Of a stretch of 64,000 nucleotides of DNA, positions 37,388 through 46,769 are shown one piece after another. The DNA is from Polyangiaceae bacterium (lineage in GTDB: Bacteria > Myxococcota_A > Polyangia > Polyangiales > Polyangiaceae). The stretch covers positions 31,491 through 95,490 of the forward strand of contig JABSRN010000006.1 of NCBI GenBank assembly GCA_013214025.1, read 5' to 3'. Every line of letters starts with the position of its first letter. The first letter of the stretch is position 1. Below the pieces are notes generated by a model. That model saw only the letters and a list, made by a program, of their open reading frames with translations, was not told the DNA's origin and made no database searches. Position numbers and translations under genes: made by a program.

Positions 37388-38152
37388 TCAGTCCCGGAGC
37401 CCTCGCAAGAAGTTTCCGACTGCCGGCACGCCGCCCTCTCGCAATCGATTGAGACTCTCGCTACCGATCACTGCCACGTCCACTTTTCCCTTAAGAAAAT
37501 CGACGTCTGCTTTCTCTTTTACGCCAAAGCCAACGGCCAGCGGAATTCCGGCGTGTTGGCTACAGCTAGCCAAATACGACTCCAGCTCCCCGGAGAAGCT
37601 CGTCTTACTCCCCGTTACGCCCTTACGGGCAACACAATAAATGAATCCGTTGCTGTGTTTGGCGATGTAGTCCATGCGCGCTTCGGTAGTGTTCGGCGAA
37701 TAGATAAAGATGGGCGACAGCTCACTCGAGTCCATCGCCGCCAGGTACTCCCCCGCTTCCTCCGGCGGCAAATCAGGGACGATGGCCCCCCGCAGCGGGA
37801 TCCTGGCCATGCGCTCCACAAAGCGCGCCGTGCCGTATTTGAACAGCAGATTGTAATAACTCATGAACAGAAACGGGATGTCAAAACGGGTCGCGACGGT
37901 CTCCGCGAACTCGAAACATTGCTCGAGCGTCACACCGGACGCCAGCGCCTCAGAGTTGGCCTTCAGTATCACCGGGCCGTCTGCGATAGGCTCCGAGAAC
38001 GGGATCTGGAGTTCCATCAAGTCCACTCCGGCAGTCACCATCTCGTCTACCAGCTTCAGACACGCATCGAAATTCGGATAACCCATCACGATGTGCGTCA
38101 TCAGCAGGATATCTTTCTTCTGCCGCTGCTGCTCGATGTACTGCTGAATCAT
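37388..38152 (-). CDS. trpA: Tryptophan synthase alpha subunit
   Basis: 254 residues, slightly short for the family. Active-site residues are in place: Glu47 in '[12 protein letters not shown]' and Asp58 in 'IADGP', and '[10 protein letters not shown]' near the C terminus for phosphate binding. It cleaves indole-3-glycerol phosphate and passes indole to TrpB. The ATG at 38152 overlaps the trpB stop by four bases. The rest of the trp pathway is not in this window. Confidence 0.93.
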   Translation of the reverse strand: MIQQYIEQQRQKKDILLMTHIVMGYPNFDACLKLVDEMVTAGVDLMELQIPFSEPIADGPVILKANSEALASGVTLEQCFEFAETVATRFDIPFLFMSYYNLLFKYGTARFVERMARIPLRGAIVPDLPPEEAGEYLAAMDSSELSPIFIYSPNTTEARMDYIAKHSNGFIYCVARKGVTGSKTSFSGELESYLASCSQHAGIPLAVGFGVKEKADVDFLKGKVDVAVIGSESLNRLREGGVPAVGNFLRGLRD

Positions 38153-39414
38153 GAGGATCTCCTGGCCGCCGCGCGCGCTTGATATTGAGCCGCCTTGTCG
38201 ATGATGAACTGCTCCCACTTCGGGTCATCGAAGGCGTCTGCCACGGTGAAGATGTCCTTGTCCCCTCGCCCGGACTGGTTGATCAACAGCACATCGTCAG
38301 AACTCAGCTGCGGCGCTTCTTTGAACGCAGTCGCAAAGGCATGAGAGGATTCCAAAGCCGGAATGAGACCTTCGCTCTTGATGGTCAGCGCCAAGGCCTC
38401 GATCACTTCTTTGTCGGTAGCAGCTTCAAAACGAACTCGACCGCTATCCCGTAGATGGGCCAAAATCGGCGACACGCCTACGTAGTCAAGACCTGCCGAC
38501 ACGCTATGGGTTTCCTTCATCTGCCCGTCACCGTCTTGGAGAAAATACGTCTTGTAACCCTGGGCGACACCAATGCTCGCGTCCTTGGACGCTAGTCGAG
38601 CTGCATGTTGTCCGGTTTCGATACCGTGACCGCCGGCCTCGACCCCAATGAGCTCGACGCGTTTGTCTCCGTCGTCGTCAGCCAAAAAGCCCGAAAAAAT
38701 CCCCATGGCGTTCGATCCCCCGCCCACACAGGCGTAGACACGCTTCGGTAGCTTGCCCGTGATCTCCAGGATCTGTTTGCGCGCCTCGGTGCCAATAATC
38801 GACTGAAAATACGTGACCATCTCGGGAAAGGGATGGGGTCCGCAGGCCGTCCCCAACACGTAGTGGGTGTTGTCCATGTTGCTCACCCAATCGCGGAAAG
38901 CTTCGTTAATGGCATCCTTAAGGGTCCGCGAGCCATCGGTCACGGGCACCACGGTCGCCCCCAAACGCTCCATCCAGAACACGTTTGGACGTTGACGCTC
39001 CACATCCACCTCGCCCATGTAGATGGTACATTCAAAGCCCAGACGGGCCGCCATGGTCGCCGTGGCGACACCGTGTTGCCCCGCGCCGGTCTCTGCGATC
39101 ACTCGGGTCTTGCCCATTCGTTTGACGAGCAACCCCTGCCCCATCACGTTGTTCGCCTTATGAGCGCCTGTGTGGTTCAGATCCTCGCGCTTGATGTAAA
39201 TACGCGCGCCCCCGAAACGATTGGTCAGATTTTCCGCATAGCTGATTGGCGTCGGCCGACATGAATAGCTGCCCATGAGCTGGACAAACTCTTCCCAAAA
39301 CGCGGGGTCCTGCTTGGCCGTTTCGAAAGCGAGCTGCAATTCGTCAAAGGTCGCCGTCAGGATTTCCGGAACAAAAGCCCCGCCAAATTCCCCGTAATAT
39401 CCGCGTTCACTCAT
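38149..39414 (-). CDS. trpB: Tryptophan synthase beta subunit
   Basis: 421 residues from the ATG at 39414. The PLP lysine is Lys86 in '[11 protein letters not shown]', and the phosphate loop is '[10 protein letters not shown]'. It joins indole and serine to make tryptophan. It starts inside the last codons of the upstream GntR gene (8-base overlap) and its stop overlaps trpA, forming a tight regulator-trpB-trpA unit. Confidence 0.93.
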   Translation of the reverse strand: MSERGYYGEFGGAFVPEILTATFDELQLAFETAKQDPAFWEEFVQLMGSYSCRPTPISYAENLTNRFGGARIYIKREDLNHTGAHKANNVMGQGLLVKRMGKTRVIAETGAGQHGVATATMAARLGFECTIYMGEVDVERQRPNVFWMERLGATVVPVTDGSRTLKDAINEAFRDWVSNMDNTHYVLGTACGPHPFPEMVTYFQSIIGTEARKQILEITGKLPKRVYACVGGGSNAMGIFSGFLADDDGDKRVELIGVEAGGHGIETGQHAARLASKDASIGVAQGYKTYFLQDGDGQMKETHSVSAGLDYVGVSPILAHLRDSGRVRFEAATDKEVIEALALTIKSEGLIPALESSHAFATAFKEAPQLSSDDVLLINQSGRGDKDIFTVADAFDDPKWEQFIIDKAAQYQARAAARRSS

Positions 39415-40207
39415 CTTGGGTCCTGCCCGATTGCTGGGACCGACGGCCCCCGTTGAGGTGATGGTCGGGGCTTCCGCCGGCGTTGTTAGTGATCTTTTGG
39501 GAAAACACCATGTGGTCCGTTCGACAATAAAGCTCACAAAATATGGCGCTATCTCGAGCGGCAAAGTGCAGCGCGCGCTGCACATACAGCAATGGCTCCC
39601 CGACCTTCATGCCCAGATGACGAGCAACCGCACCTTCCGCGTGGCACACCCGAAAATTCTGTGACGCGCTCCGGGGGGACATAAAAAAACGGTCCTGCAC
39701 GATGCTCGACAGAGACTGCTGCTCCAGCTCGAGATCCCCCAAGCCCGCAAACAGCTCGGGATCAAAAAACATCCGTTCAAACAGAACCGACCGTCGTTTC
39801 ACTCGGCTCAGTCTTTCGATTCGGATCCCCCGCTCTGACTCCAATGCGGCGGACGCGGACTCCGACAACTTGACTGATTTGGGAGCGCCCAAGAATCGCG
39901 CGCAAACCTCGATGCCCTGCTCTTGAAACGAAGCGATGGTGCCACCAAGGGAAAACAAGTCGACTTGCTGCGGCGTGGGACGAACAAATGTGCCAGCCCC
40001 ACGCCGACGCACCAGTACCCCGCGGGACACCAAGTGATCTGTCGCCTGTCTAACCGTGGGACGACCGATGAGAAAGGTCGCGGCAAGCTCGTGTTCCGAT
40101 GGGATGCGCGCGCCCTCCGCATAGGTGCCCCGGGAAATACGCCGAGCCAACAACTGGGACAGTTGATGATAGAGGGGCACGGGGGATTCCGGATTTAGCG
40201 CAGCCAC
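39407..40207 (-). CDS. GntR/HutC-family transcriptional regulator
   Basis: 266 residues from the GTG at 40207; an ATG at 40255 would add 16 residues. The winged helix shows '[19 protein letters not shown]', '[20 protein letters not shown]' and '[13 protein letters not shown]'. A UTRA-type ligand domain follows, with '[12 protein letters not shown]' and '[11 protein letters not shown]'. The C-terminal tail overlaps the trpB start. Its position suggests it controls, and is itself part of, the trpBA transcript. The ligand is unknown; tryptophan or a precursor is an inference. Confidence 0.85.
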   Translation of the reverse strand: MAALNPESPVPLYHQLSQLLARRISRGTYAEGARIPSEHELAATFLIGRPTVRQATDHLVSRGVLVRRRGAGTFVRPTPQQVDLFSLGGTIASFQEQGIEVCARFLGAPKSVKLSESASAALESERGIRIERLSRVKRRSVLFERMFFDPELFAGLGDLELEQQSLSSIVQDRFFMSPRSASQNFRVCHAEGAVARHLGMKVGEPLLYVQRALHFAARDSAIFCELYCRTDHMVFSQKITNNAGGSPDHHLNGGRRSQQSGRTQDE

Positions 40208-40341
40208 CCCCGGACGTTGGCCTGCCCGCCCCAACTTGTCAAGACAACCATACAAGTGCGGGAGGGCGCCACTATCTCGCTCTGCGATCCATGGGTCCTA
40301 ATCGGCCTCCCGAAGTGATTCGATTGTTCGGGGCTGAGCCA

Positions 40342-41677
40342 TTAGACGTTCACGCTGGGCCACGGCCCCGAGCACCAACGCCCTCTGGCGAATCGGTAGC
40401 CGAACCACATTGAACCCAGGGTGATCTCAGCCACCAACCCGATCCAACCGCCGAGCGCACCGTAGCCCAAGTAGACCAAAAAAAACGCAGTCAACGGCGG
40501 GGTACATAGCCACGCCAGAGCCACCGTACCCGACGCAACAGCACGCACGTCGCCCACCCCGTACAGGGTAGCCCGAAAGATCTTGTAGCCAGGGTCCATG
40601 ACGAGCACCAACGCCACCGCCGGCAGCAGCCCCCGCCCAGCCGATTGAACCGCCGGATCAGACGTAAACAATCCCATCAGGCTGTGGCGAAAACCCCACA
40701 AGATCATCGCGATGGTCACCGCCACAACCTGAGCCAACGAAAACCCCACGGAAGTCAGTCGAGTCACCAAACGCAACTCTCCCGTACCGACGGCTCGCCC
40801 GACCAAGATCCCCGTACTCTCGCCGATGGCTAACATCGGCAAAAAGCCAACGAGACACAGCTGCATAACAATTTGAGGTGCTGCCAGATCGGCATCGCCC
40901 ATACGGGCAAATATCAAGACCATTACCGAGAAGGAACTGCCGTCCAGAAAACGCTCCAAACCCAATGGCAGACCTAAGCGCAATGGCTCGCGCACATCGT
41001 TGACATTCCAGAACCCACGGCCCAAACCCCAGCGTCGCTGGCCGCGCAGCAACCAGGCTAACGCCACGAGGTTCGCGCCGACGGTGGCCAGAGCGGCTCC
41101 GGCGACTCCCCATTATAGATAGAAGACGAGAAACGCGTTGAGCCCCAGATTCGCGACATTCGCCACGAGAGCCCCGTTCATGGACGACCGGGTATCGCCC
41201 ACCGCGCAGCGGAACTCCCGCAGAGCACATGCGAGCAACAACAGCGGAGCAGCCGTCAAACGCAGGCCGAGGTAGTCCGCCGCCAGTGCTCCGGGCTGCC
41301 CCGGAGCACTGGTCGACGGTATCGCCAACACGACAAGGGGGCTGATGATGTCGACGATCGCGACAGGACGCCGACAATCACGCACGAGGCGCCGAGATAG
41401 GGGCGCTGACGGTCCTCACGATCCGCTCCGACCGACTGGGACACCAGCACCTTAACGGCCCGCAGGGTGCGAAGCCGAAACACATGACGGTAAACGCCAC
41501 CACCCCTCCGATGCCGACCGCCACCAGAGAGGCGGCCCCCAATCGCCCGACGAATAATGTGTCGATGAGCGCCATCAAGCTGTTGGACAACATGGAGATG
41601 GTGAGCGGCCACGCCAGCTGTACGAGGGCGGCACTGGGATTTTCGCGCCAGGATGAGGCTACGAACTGGGATGACAT
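40342..41677 (-). pseudogene. Broken MATE-family efflux transporter
   Basis: A MATE exporter reads through three frames. It starts at an ATG at 41677 with 'LAWPLTISMLSNSLMALIDT' and 'LFVGRLGAASL'. The frame changes near 41460 ('VLVSQSVGADREDRQRPYLG') and again near 41370 ('GALVANVANLGLNAF'). An in-frame TAA at 41113-41115 then cuts the protein before 'WGVAGAALATVGANLVALAW' and the rest up to 40342. The remaining half, about 240 codons, is otherwise well preserved. Two shifts plus a nonsense codon make it a recent pseudogene. Confidence 0.8.
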
Positions 41678-42157
41678 GACAATTATCTTAATTTTCTGAA
41701 AGGACAGTGGTAATCGGTGATGGCTGGATGAAGGCCCCCCGAACACAAAACAAACGGCAACAAAACGCAGAAAGCCGCAGGGCCCGATAGGCGCGGCGGC
41801 TTCAATGAGTCCGTAATACTAGTGTTTTGTTACCGGTTGCGCCGCACCGCCTGCATACAGTTGGTGCTACGTCGCTTGGTGCTACGTCGCTTGGTGCTAA
41901 CGTGCTTCGTGGCTACACGCCGATTGCTGAGCGTGCTGCCGGACTGCCACGAATCCTGCGACCACGCAGCGCTCAGCAACACGGGACCACCGAGGGGGAG
42001 CCGATAGTCGGTTTGGCGCTGCACGCATCCAGGCGAGGAGAAAGATCCGGACGTCATGACGTAAACTCGTTGTGGTCGCTCTCTGTGACACGAGATATCT
42101 TGATCGTCAACTGGCTTGTGCCGCGAACGGCCCCGCGAGGAAGATCTCTGAGCGGAG
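41678..42157. other. 480-base gap with a 15-bp tandem repeat
   Basis: No gene is supported. It holds TTGGTGCTACGTCGC at 41861-41875 and again at 41876-41890, then a partial third copy (TTGGTGCTA, 41891-41899). Plus-strand open frames across it have no family resemblance. Confidence 0.5.
41861..41899. repeat. 15-bp tandem repeat, 2.6 copies
   Basis: Two perfect copies of TTGGTGCTACGTCGC and a 9-base partial third copy. 15 bp is in phase with codons, but no gene here is credible. Confidence 0.85.
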
Positions 42158-43009
42158 CTAGAACGGACGGGTACCGGCTATCTGCACCCGATACATCACT
42201 CGGCGTTCCTTGTTGTCGAAGGCTTCGCGCTTGTGGTTGGTACAGCGATTGTCCCAAAACACGACGTCTCCGGGACGCCATTGGTGGGTGTAGTAATACT
42301 TGTCCTGACTGACGTGCTCTTGCAAGACATTGAGTATCCGCGCCGATTCGGCCGCGCTCAGTCCGTCAATTTCGAAGTTCGTGATCCCTATGTAGAGGCT
42401 TTTCTTGCCTGTGGGCGGGTGCGTACGGGCGATGGGGTGAGCGAATTTCGAAGCGTCCGCCGCTAGGGTCTTCTGGCTTTCCCCCGCCACGCCTAACTCC
42501 CCCGCTTTGCCGGCGAAGGGATTGATGGCGTAGCTGTTGAGCCCGTCTATCCGCTGCTTCATATCTGCCTCGAGCTCGTCGTAGGCGGTGATCAAGTTCG
42601 ACCAAGACGTCGCGCCGCCGCTTTTCGGGACTTCGACGGCTCGCAGCATAGCGCCGAGCACCGGTACAGCCACAAAATTGATGTCCGAGTGACCGGGGAT
42701 CATGCCGTTGCCCAGCAATCCTCCCTCCACCACATTCGACACTGCAATTACCGGCGGCTGATCGATGCCGCCAAGCATGGGCAAGTCGGGCGGAGCCACA
42801 TATCGTGGGCCAAACCACTCGGAGACTTCGAGTTGCCGGTCGTTATCCAGCTCCTGATCGCGGAACACCAATACGTGATGCTCGTCGAAAGCCCGAAGGA
42901 TCTGAACGATGTGTTCTCCGCGGACGTGCTGACCGAGTTGAATACCCCGGATCTCTGCGCCTAGAGGGGCGTCGAATACATGAACATCGCAGTGGAAATT
43001 GTCTGTCAT
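42158..43009 (-). CDS. TauD/TfdA-family Fe(II)/2-oxoglutarate dioxygenase
   Basis: 283 residues from the ATG at 43009. The facial triad is readable: His-x-Asp in 'IPGHSDINF' and the distal His in 'VFWDNRCTNHKREAF', followed about 10-12 residues later by the 2-oxoglutarate Arg in 'RRVMYRVQIAGTRPF'. The family hydroxylates taurine, phenoxyacetates, sulfate esters and other small acids; the residues visible do not decide the substrate. It is divergent from a TetR gene 114 bases away, a common arrangement for a substrate-induced catabolic enzyme. Confidence 0.88.
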   Translation of the reverse strand: MTDNFHCDVHVFDAPLGAEIRGIQLGQHVRGEHIVQILRAFDEHHVLVFRDQELDNDRQLEVSEWFGPRYVAPPDLPMLGGIDQPPVIAVSNVVEGGLLGNGMIPGHSDINFVAVPVLGAMLRAVEVPKSGGATSWSNLITAYDELEADMKQRIDGLNSYAINPFAGKAGELGVAGESQKTLAADASKFAHPIARTHPPTGKKSLYIGITNFEIDGLSAAESARILNVLQEHVSQDKYYYTHQWRPGDVVFWDNRCTNHKREAFDNKERRVMYRVQIAGTRPF

Positions 43010-43123
43010 TCGCCGAGTAAGGCATGCCCTTAATTTACTATCAAGAAATTCTAAGATATACTCTATTCCCTCTTCTCTCCAAGACTGCAAGAAGCACATG
43101 TATGGGCAGGGGATACCTTAATT
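43010..43123. promoter_or_regulatory. AT-rich divergent promoter region between dioxygenase and tetR genes
   Basis: 114 bases, clearly richer in A/T than the surroundings. The octamer CCTTAATT occurs twice, near each start codon, as a possible operator half-site. No long perfect palindrome was found. Confidence 0.35.
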
Positions 43124-43798
43124 ATGCCGTACAATTCCAGTCTCGCTACCCGAGCGAAGTTGCTCGCTGTTGCAGAAGCGCAATTCGCGGCCCGGGGCTT
43201 AGAGTCAGTGACGCTGAGCGAAATCACCAAGGCCGCAGGGCAACGCAACAAGTCCGCGCTGAATTATCACTTCGGCGGGAAGGCGGGCCTACTGCAGGCC
43301 ATCATCGACAAACACCAGCCCGATGTGGTGCGCCGTCGACACGAAATGCTTGACCACCTCGAGACTCACGGGGATGTGACGGTGGAGACTCTTATGGGCG
43401 CGGTGGTATTGCCACTGGCCGAAAAGTTCGACGACCCCGACGGAGGCCCCCACTACTTGTCCATAAGCGCTCAATTGATGAGCAGCCCGAGCTATTCCGA
43501 GCTCGCCATCGCTCATCACGCAGGGCATAGCCACCATACCCGGCTGGCCCGACTGCTGCTGGGCGTGGTGCCCGTGCAACACACGGACAGCTACCTGCCC
43601 CGCACTCTGATCCTTGCGGGCATGCTGTTGCACAGTCTGGCCGACTACATCAACCTGCGTAAGAACGCTCCCCCGAGCCTGCATGATCCCGACACCCGCC
43701 TATTTGTCGATACGGTGGTCCAGTCCATGGCCACGATCGTGACCCTACCGGCATCCCATTCTGTACGCCATCGGCTGCTCTGTAACGAGCCGACGTAA
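43124..43798 (+). CDS. TetR-family regulator, divergent from the dioxygenase
   Basis: 224 residues from an ATG. The helix-turn-helix reads 'LLAVAEAQFAARGLESVTLS', 'EITKAAGQRNKSALNYHFGG', a clear TetR pattern. The C-terminal part is His-rich in one stretch ('AHHAGHSHH'). It probably represses the neighbouring dioxygenase gene and itself. Its TAA stop lies at the start of the second copy of a 13-base tandem duplication. Confidence 0.88.
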   Translation: MPYNSSLATRAKLLAVAEAQFAARGLESVTLSEITKAAGQRNKSALNYHFGGKAGLLQAIIDKHQPDVVRRRHEMLDHLETHGDVTVETLMGAVVLPLAEKFDDPDGGPHYLSISAQLMSSPSYSELAIAHHAGHSHHTRLARLLLGVVPVQHTDSYLPRTLILAGMLLHSLADYINLRKNAPPSLHDPDTRLFVDTVVQSMATIVTLPASHSVRHRLLCNEPT

Positions 43799-43807
43799 CG
43801 AGCCGAC
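43782..43807. repeat. 13-bp tandem duplication covering the tetR stop codon
   Basis: GTAACGAGCCGAC occurs at 43782-43794 and again at 43795-43807. The TAA used as stop is in the second copy; the first copy's TAA is out of frame. Confidence 0.85.
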
Positions 43808-43817
43808 AGGCTCTGTA

Positions 43818-44843
43818 TCAGAGCGTCTTCTGCCAATTCCAGGCGTCTCGCATGGCGGTTTCGGTGTCGAGCTCGGCTGTCCACTTCAACTCGCGCTCGG
43901 CCTTGTCGGCGTTGGCGTAGATCTCGACCACGTCTCCCTCCCGGCGCGGACCGATGACGAAGTTGAGCTTAGTACCGTTGGCTGCCTCAAAGGCTGCGAT
44001 AGCCTGAAGAACCGACACCCCACGTCCCGTCCCTAGATTGAATGGCTCGTTGAATGTCCCCTCGGGAGCGGCCAACAGGTAATCGAGCGCCTTTACATGA
44101 GCGCGTGCGAGATCCACCACGTGAATGTAGTCCCGCACGCAGGATCCATCCACGGTGTCATAGTCGTCTCCGTATACGGTCAACTTCTCGCGGATTCCGG
44201 CGGCGGTTTGAGTAATGTACGGCACCAGATTGTCCGGCACTCCCTCCGGAAGCTCGCCAATCAAGCCGCTCGGGTGGGCACCAATGGGGTTGAAGTAGCG
44301 AAGAGTAGCGACCTTCAGGCTCATACCCGAGCGCACCGCGTCTTCGATCAGCGCCTCCCCGATCTGTTTGGTGCGACCGTAGGGAGACTCCGCCGGCTTT
44401 TGCGGAAAGTCTTCGGTCACCGGCAGTGAATCGGGTTCGCCATAAACCGTACAAGACGACGAAAAGACAAAATGGGCGATCTTAGCTTCCCGAATAGCCG
44501 CCAGAACCGTCGCGAGGGATCCGATATTGTTTTGGTAATACTTGAAGGGCTCGCGCAACGACTCGTTCACCGACTTGAAGGCGGCAAAATGGATCACGCC
44601 GCAGACATTGGCCTCGCTGGAAAGCACAGCCCCAAAAGCTGCGCCATCGTTGCAGTCCACCTCGTGCAATTTCACCGGACCTTCGAGAATGCGCTCAATA
44701 CGCTCGGCTATGAAGCGCTCCGAGTTCGAGAAATTATCGACGATGACCGGTCGGTAACCAGCACGCGATAGCTCCACCACCGTGTGCGAGCCGATAAATC
44801 CAGCGCCGCCGGTAACGATCACTGTGCCTTTGGCGTCCCTCAT
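43818..44843 (-). CDS. galE: UDP-glucose 4-epimerase
   Basis: 341 residues, the standard length. It has the Rossmann NAD motif 'VTGGAGFIGSHTVVELSRAG', 'HFAAFKSVNESL', Ser in 'FVFSSSCTVYG' and the catalytic 'YGRTKQ' (YxxxK). Later strings 'LRYFNPIGAHPSG' and 'VRDYIHVVDLARAH' are diagnostic of GalE. It interconverts UDP-glucose and UDP-galactose for envelope polysaccharides. It converges with the tetR gene. Confidence 0.93.
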   Translation of the reverse strand: MRDAKGTVIVTGGAGFIGSHTVVELSRAGYRPVIVDNFSNSERFIAERIERILEGPVKLHEVDCNDGAAFGAVLSSEANVCGVIHFAAFKSVNESLREPFKYYQNNIGSLATVLAAIREAKIAHFVFSSSCTVYGEPDSLPVTEDFPQKPAESPYGRTKQIGEALIEDAVRSGMSLKVATLRYFNPIGAHPSGLIGELPEGVPDNLVPYITQTAAGIREKLTVYGDDYDTVDGSCVRDYIHVVDLARAHVKALDYLLAAPEGTFNEPFNLGTGRGVSVLQAIAAFEAANGTKLNFVIGPRREGDVVEIYANADKAERELKWTAELDTETAMRDAWNWQKTL

Positions 44844-44996
44844 GGCCGGGGTATAGCGCCATGTGCAGCTGGGGGGCTACCGATTGCGGCTCTGCGGGAC
44901 TCACCCCGGCAGCCACAACCGTCCAAGAGCGCCAGGGCCGGCTACTTTTCCCCACTAGATCGCGGCCGGATCTCAGCCATTGCGGCCGGGTCCCGA

Positions 44997-45470
44997 ATGA
45001 CGAAGACCCCCGGGGTTATGATACGGAACCTAGTCGCGATGTTGACGGGACAATTGGGCGGCGCCTTGGCGATCGGCCTCGTCCAGTCCGTGAGTGTATC
45101 CATGTACCCGCCGGCCCCCGGGGCAGATCTCCAAGATCCGGCTCAGCTCGCCCAGTTTGTGGCCTCGATGCCCCTGGGGGCCTTCGCCATGTTGGAGCTC
45201 TCGTATATTTGCGGGAGTTTCATCGGTGGCTTTGTTACCGCCTCCATCGCCACCGAGCGGCACATCGCCTATGCAACAGTAGTGGGGCTGGCCTTCACCG
45301 TCGCCGGCTGCGTCAACCTGTTCACCATCCCGCACCCCATCTGGGTGGCACTGATGACGACGCTCACCTACGTGCCCTTGTGTTACCTGGGCGCCCGGCT
45401 CGCTCTTAAAGTCTCGGGCAAGCCGAAAACCGCCGCGGAAGACGAGGCCACTGTCGCGATAGCGGAATAA
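44997..45470 (+). CDS. Small polytopic membrane protein of unknown function
   Basis: 157 residues from the ATG at 44997; an ATG at 45018 would remove seven residues and is equally plausible. Four membrane segments are visible near residues 15-30, 64-84, 95-115 and 120-140, with 'MLELSYICGSFIGGFVTASI' typical of a helix packing Gly. The C terminus is charged and ends 'ATVAIAE'. Divergent from galE. No family recognised. Confidence 0.65.
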   Translation: MTKTPGVMIRNLVAMLTGQLGGALAIGLVQSVSVSMYPPAPGADLQDPAQLAQFVASMPLGAFAMLELSYICGSFIGGFVTASIATERHIAYATVVGLAFTVAGCVNLFTIPHPIWVALMTTLTYVPLCYLGARLALKVSGKPKTAAEDEATVAIAE

Positions 45471-45532
45471 CCCACGAGGAGCGACGCCGGATCTGGCCGC
45501 GCGCCTGTTGTTGCGGAACGATTGGCTGAGTT

Positions 45533-45886
45533 CTAGCACCACACAGAGGCGAACACGTTCTCGCGATAGCCCACAGTGGTCTGGCTTCCGTCAGTCACCA
45601 TCGGGCGTTTGCACAACTTGCCGTTGCCGGCGAGCAATGCCACGGCTTTGGCCTCGCTCAAGCCCGGCAGCTGATCCTTGATCTTCAGCTCGCGGTATTG
45701 AACGCCACTCGTATTGAACAGCTGCTTGAGCGTGTACTCGCCAGCTTTCAAGATGTCGCTCAACAGCTTCTTGGTGGGCGGCTTCGTTGTGATGTCGATG
45801 TACTGGTACTCGACACCGGCCGTCACCAGAGCCTTTTCGGCTTTACGACAGCTACTGCAATTTTTGTATCCGTAGAACTTGAGCAT
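45533..45886 (-). CDS. ArsC/Spx-family protein with CxxC
   Basis: 117 residues from the ATG at 45886. The thioredoxin-like ArsC/Spx fold is shown by 'FYGYKNCSSCRKAEKAL', 'YIDITTKPPTKKLL' and 'LCKRPMVTDG'. True arsenate reductases have a single N-terminal Cys; this CxxC pair resembles Spx/MgsR and YffB-type relatives. A redox or regulatory role is more likely than arsenate reduction. It lies just after the SDR gene on the same strand (58-base gap). Confidence 0.85.
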   Translation of the reverse strand: MLKFYGYKNCSSCRKAEKALVTAGVEYQYIDITTKPPTKKLLSDILKAGEYTLKQLFNTSGVQYRELKIKDQLPGLSEAKAVALLAGNGKLCKRPMVTDGSQTTVGYRENVFASVWC

Positions 45887-45944
45887 GGCCGCGGCATAGA
45901 GCAGGCAGCCGGCGCCGCCAAGGGGCCCGCCGCTCGCGGAGTAT

Positions 45945-46769
45945 TTACGGCTTTTGAGGCGCCGAAGTGTTCTCGGCACTCCGGAACTTTTTCGACTGGT
46001 TACCCACGATACGCCTAGCAATAGCTGCCGGGAGATAACGCGCGAGCAATTCCATCCCATGGTTTACCGGACCATTGATAAACACTGGCTCTCCCTGGAG
46101 CACGGCATCGACGCCCTGCTTGGCCACCAGTTCCGAGCTCATCCACATGAACTTGGGCAGCTGGTTCACCTCGTTGCGCGTCCCGGTAACGTCGTGAAAC
46201 TCCGAATGGGTCAGCCCGGGACATACGGCGCAGATCTTGACGCCCCTGTCCGCCATTTCCACCGATAGGGACTCAGAAAACTTGATCACGAAGGCTTTGG
46301 CCGCCGAGTACAAAGTACTGCCGCCGGTTCCGGGCAACATGCCGGCGATGGAGGCCACGTTGATGACGTGCCCCTCACCTCGCTCGACCATGGGCGGAAG
46401 CAGACGGTGACACAGCTCGAGCAAAGCCCCCATCAGCACCCGCATAAAATCTGTGTGGGTCGAGAAATCGTTGTTCAGAAAGTGCCCGGGCACGCCATAG
46501 CCGGCGTTGTTCACTAGAAAGCCGATATCAATCGATCGCTCGGTCAGCTCCGCGCACAATTTCTCGACGGCGTCCGGCTCGGCTAAGTCTGCTGCGAGGA
46601 CCTGGCAACTGACGTCGTGTTCGCCACTGAGGCGGTCCGCCAGCGCTTGCAGGCGCTCCTCCCGCCGAGCTGTTAACACCAGATCGTAACCCCGACGGGC
46701 CAGCTCTTCTGCGAATGCCTCGCCAATGCCGGCAGAGGCGCCTGTAATCAATGCGGTGACTCGACTCAT
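45945..46769 (-). CDS. Short-chain dehydrogenase/reductase
   Basis: 274 residues from the ATG at 46769. It has the SDR cofactor motif 'LITGASAGIGEAFAEELARR', 'LVNNAGYG', catalytic Ser in 'INVASIAGM' and 'LYSAAKAFV' (YxxxK). Arg residues after strand 2 ('LTARREERLQ') suggest NADPH preference. The ATG overlaps the stop of the upstream esterase gene by four bases, so the two enzymes are coupled. Confidence 0.9.
   Translation of the reverse strand: MSRVTALITGASAGIGEAFAEELARRGYDLVLTARREERLQALADRLSGEHDVSCQVLAADLAEPDAVEKLCAELTERSIDIGFLVNNAGYGVPGHFLNNDFSTHTDFMRVLMGALLELCHRLLPPMVERGEGHVINVASIAGMLPGTGGSTLYSAAKAFVIKFSESLSVEMADRGVKICAVCPGLTHSEFHDVTGTRNEVNQLPKFMWMSSELVAKQGVDAVLQGEPVFINGPVNHGMELLARYLPAAIARRIVGNQSKKFRSAENTSAPQKP

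Noticed and set aside
36911..38182. 423-codon plus-strand open frame
   Set aside because: It runs antisense through trpA and across the PiT gene in another frame, is Arg/His-rich and shows no family.
13561..41677. Frameshifts explained only by sequencing error
   Set aside because: Each of the three broken genes has more than one lesion, and about 50 neighbouring genes are intact, so real decay is more likely; read-level data would settle it.
41827..42312. 161-codon plus-strand open frame in the gap before the dioxygenase
   Set aside because: It enters the dioxygenase gene antisense, has no ribosome-binding site and no family resemblance; the tandem repeat keeps it open by chance.
45533..45886. 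Arsenate reductase (arsC)
   Set aside because: It has a CxxC pair as in Spx-type proteins, and no ars genes are nearby.
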